This document shows, piece after piece, positions 61,121 to 64,000 of a DNA stretch of 64,000 nt. Positions within the stretch are counted from its first letter, which is position 1, and each line of letters starts with the position of its first letter. The position numbers were made by a program, and so were the translations under genes. The DNA lies in NCBI RefSeq assembly GCF_032118995.1, contig NC_092665.1:10892512-10956511 (forward strand). The letters are read 5' to 3'. Origin of the DNA: Asterias amurensis (taxonomy: Eukaryota; Echinodermata; Asteroidea; Forcipulatida; Asteriidae). The notes under the pieces were generated by a model. That model was not told where the DNA came from, made no database searches, and saw only the letters and a list, made by a program, of their open reading frames with translations.

Positions 61121-61500
61121 CTTACAGTGGATCATTACTCAAAATAATTATTAGCATACAACCTTTGGTAACGAGTAATGGGGAGAGGTTGATAGTATAA
61201 AACATTGTGAGAAACTTCTCCCTCTGAAGTGACATAGTTTTCGAAAAAAGAAGTAATTTTCAACACAAATTTGATTTCGAGACCTCAAGTTTAGAATTTG
61301 AGGTCTCGAAATCAAGCATCTGAAAGCACACAACAACTTCGTGTATACCATGGGTGTTTTTTCTTTCATTTATTATCTCGCAACTTTGACTACCAATTTA
61401 GGTCGAATTTCCACAGGTTTGATATTTTATGCGTATGTTGAGATACACCAAGTGAGAGGACTAGTCTTTTACAATTACCAAAAGTGTCCAGTATCTTTAA
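61121..61500 (+). mobile_element. AAGGCAGTGGACAC MITE, left end lost, copy B
   Basis: Counterpart of 32885-33262, with the same altered left end and a TTAA right edge at 61497-61500. Confidence 0.75.
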
Positions 61501-62931
61501 ACCAAACTTGTAAAGAACTTGAACAAAATTTTCTGATAAATCATCATAGTGATGCGATCGAGGCCTAGGCCTATCATAACTCCATTCATTAACAAAGTAC
61601 TTGGGGTTGTGATACTGCTCCTCAGAACAATATCATTACGATTTACTCAATACAAAGACTCACGGAAGACGATTTGTTGTTGGGTCAACTTGACCCGGAA
61701 ATAGGTAATGTGTTGTGCAGGTGCGTCGTTATCACTAATTAGTAAACAGCAACAATAAAATTATCGGGCTGTTTGCCTACCCAAAGTGACGACAGAAAAA
61801 CTCACACGGTAGAATTGTAAGTACAATTAAATAAATTCAATAAATAAACAATGCAAAATAATAAACATATACATGATCAATACTGTTTCATCCCTCACAA
61901 CCCCCATAAATCCAGGCTACCTTACTGGAGTTGGACCCCGTAGTATTTGTTACGGCCAAGTATACTAATAACACAAGGCTTTAACAACACAATTGGTCAC
62001 ACAATACAAAGGAATTACACTTGTCTTTGCTGATGTTGTAACCAAAACACAATAATAAAAGTGTAGGCTCGGCAGACCCGTTAATTGTTGGTTATACCAA
62101 GTATATTAAGGATACAAGGCTTAACCCAAACATCGGTCCCAAAACAAATACTTAAGCACAATAATAATTATAAATTAATGAAATACCATCACCACAGTAT
62201 CTTAGTTATAGTTCATTTCGGTATTCAGTTCATCTTCATCCAAAGGATATTTGCGAGGATCGCTGTCTGTCCTCAAATTATCACACAACACATGCAGCAC
62301 ACAGCCACAGTTCACAGGGTGGTAGCCCGACTAGTCGGTCGACTCTAGCGCCCTCAACGGTAATGGCTTCAAGGGGTGTCCTCTGTCTCAGCATGCAACC
62401 CGTTTACCAACCCCACGTAAAAGCCGTCTAATAAAAGAGAACAATAATATACCATAACCAGTTACTTAGGCCTAGCTTTATAAACACTATAATCTTGTGA
62501 ACCACATCGGGTGTTGCCCCTCCGTTTTACAGTACAAGCAATATCTATTAAATCACAACCTTATGTACATCATCACAATGAAATAAATCAACTTACGGTT
62601 TCTCTTCCGTAGATGATCGCAGAAGCAAAACTTGGGCAAAACCAAACACGCAGCAATACAAAATGCTGGCCGGCGTCTCAGTCGACTGTCACAAGGCTTC
62701 TCTGTCCCCTTGCAAAACACACATTTCCACACTACACTCTTACACCCTACTAGTACCCCCATATTACATAATACAAGAAAAGGATGGTTAATGACATAAA
62801 GTACCAAATAAAAGCAACAGATTACAAGGAGTAGTGAACAATCTATCCACTAGTGTAGACACTCTGATCTAAGAGAGGGGTATAAGAAACTCTATCGATA
62901 ATTAGTATACAAATAGGAGAGCATTGTCACA
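61501..62931. other. no gene recognised
   Basis: Counterpart of 33263-34718, with small gaps and changes. No exon seen. Confidence 0.4.
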
Positions 62932-63092
62932 GCCCTTTTCGAAACCACGGCTTCGGCTTCGGATTCTACTGGGCTCACGGTCCGAAACCCTGAGCGCGTA
63001 TACGCAAAGCACGCGCAAATTATAAACAACCGGCGAGGCCAAGCTAGCCCGCTGAGCGAATCCAAAGCCGAAGCCGTCGTTTCGAAAAGGGC
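62932..63092. mobile_element. short MITE with GCCCTTTTCGAAAC ends, copy B
   Basis: Counterpart of 34719-34880, with the same mirrored ends. Confidence 0.75.
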
Positions 63093-63248
63093 CTATGGTT
63101 CTCATCACGTGGATAAAAACAAGCAATTCAACGGAGCTCTCGTAGGCTACAACGAGATCTCGCGTAAAACCATGACTCTATAAAAAGAAGCATTACATCA
63201 TGCTCAACGGGACTCGGGATCCGGGTCAACTCCAATCTGACCCGGGAG

Positions 63249-63588
63249 TTTAAAGGCAGTGGACACTATTGGTAATTACTCAAAATAATTGTTAGCATAA
63301 AACCTTTCTTGGTGACGAGTAATGGGGAGAGGTTGATGGTTTAAAAAATTGTGAGAAACGGCTCCCTTTGAAGTGCCATAGTTTTCGAATTTGATTTCGA
63401 GACCTCAGATTTAGAACTTGAGGTCTCGAAATCGACCATCTAAACGCACACAACTTTTTGTGACAAGGGTTATCTCGCAACTTCGATGACCGATTGAGCT
63501 CAAATTTTCACAGGTTCGTGTTATTTTATGCAACACCAACTATGCAAGCTAGTCTTTGACAATTACCAATAGTGTCCACTGCCTTTAA
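63249..63588 (+). mobile_element. AAGGCAGTGGACAC MITE, copy B
   Basis: TTAA lies at 63249-63252 and 63585-63588. Counterpart of 35038-35376. Confidence 0.85.
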
Positions 63589-64000
63589 TAGCACATCTGG
63601 GAAAATTTAGACTCAAATGATCATCAAACGCGGTCACGGTGATAGAGAAGGAAAGGAAAAACACCATTTAATCATGCACAAACCTTGCTTTCAGATGAAT
63701 CCCAATTGATGAAGACCCGAGAGATTCCCTCAATACAAACTTTTTAGGGTTCAAATCCATTTTTGTATGAGACAAGATCTCGTGCATGAAAACGTTTCTC
63801 AGGTGTTTTTCCATTAACGGAAAAACAGCAAGATCATTGTCAGTGATATCTCAACTTTTGAAATGAATTTTGTCACGTTGGGTAACGGTAGACCTAACGT
63901 TCACAAAGTGTTCACACTTATACAGGGGTCAATCAATCTACGGGTTTAAAAAAATAACTGAAACATTAGACCCCCTTATAACGTTTGTATTTATTAAATC
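63589..64000. other. end of the segmental duplication, no gene recognised
   Basis: Matches 35377-35788 to the last base of the window. Confidence 0.5.

Larger units (their letters stand above)
52490..64000 (+). repeat. segmental duplication, copy B
   Basis: It matches 27900-35796 from the LRR cap through the whole 3' flank and runs off the window end. Relative to copy A it carries three extra blocks (52775-54721, 55443-55625, 56752-58340). Orientation is the same, so the two NLR loci are direct tandem copies. Confidence 0.85.

Overview
The window looks like echinoderm nuclear DNA, most likely from a sea star. It is AT-rich, has GT-AG introns, is crowded with short inverted-repeat transposons (mostly at TTAA targets), carries CR1/L2-like LINE remnants and tRNA-derived SINEs, and encodes a Death-domain/NACHT/LRR receptor of the kind expanded in echinoderms. 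The species assignment is inference.

Layout. 1-6.1 kb: LINE remnants and a THAP-domain element. 6.1-6.9 kb (minus): a single-exon secreted C-type lectin interrupted by one in-frame stop. 7-10.8 kb: nested small transposons. 11.2-15.1 kb and 20.4-24.4 kb (both minus): two tandem five-exon trypsin-like serine proteases; the first keeps the full catalytic triad, the second has Gln for the catalytic His. 26.3-28.1 kb (plus): an LRR-only, decayed relic of an NLR gene. 41.2-52.7 kb (plus): a nine-exon NLR gene, modelled at 2842 residues, with the order basic N-terminus, ubiquitin-like domain, Death domain, two linker exons, Death domain, Death domain, NACHT, then an LRR array of 30 units of exactly 156 bp.

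The relic and its 3' flank (about 27.9-35.8 kb) and the 3' end of the intact NLR and its flank (52.5 kb to the window end) are a segmental duplication. Each copy therefore serves as an empty-site reference for insertions in the other. Insertions near the NLR stop codon include a 1.9 kb inverted-repeat element that carries a hAT-like element and supplies the first AATAAA after the stop.

The three gene groups (lectin, secreted proteases, NLR) are all of types used in immunity or digestion, but nothing in the sequence shows that they act together. The most notable system is the ubiquitin-like/triple-Death/NACHT receptor with a homogenised, recently amplified LRR array, plus a divergent LRR-only array about 20 kb upstream that could exchange sequence with it.
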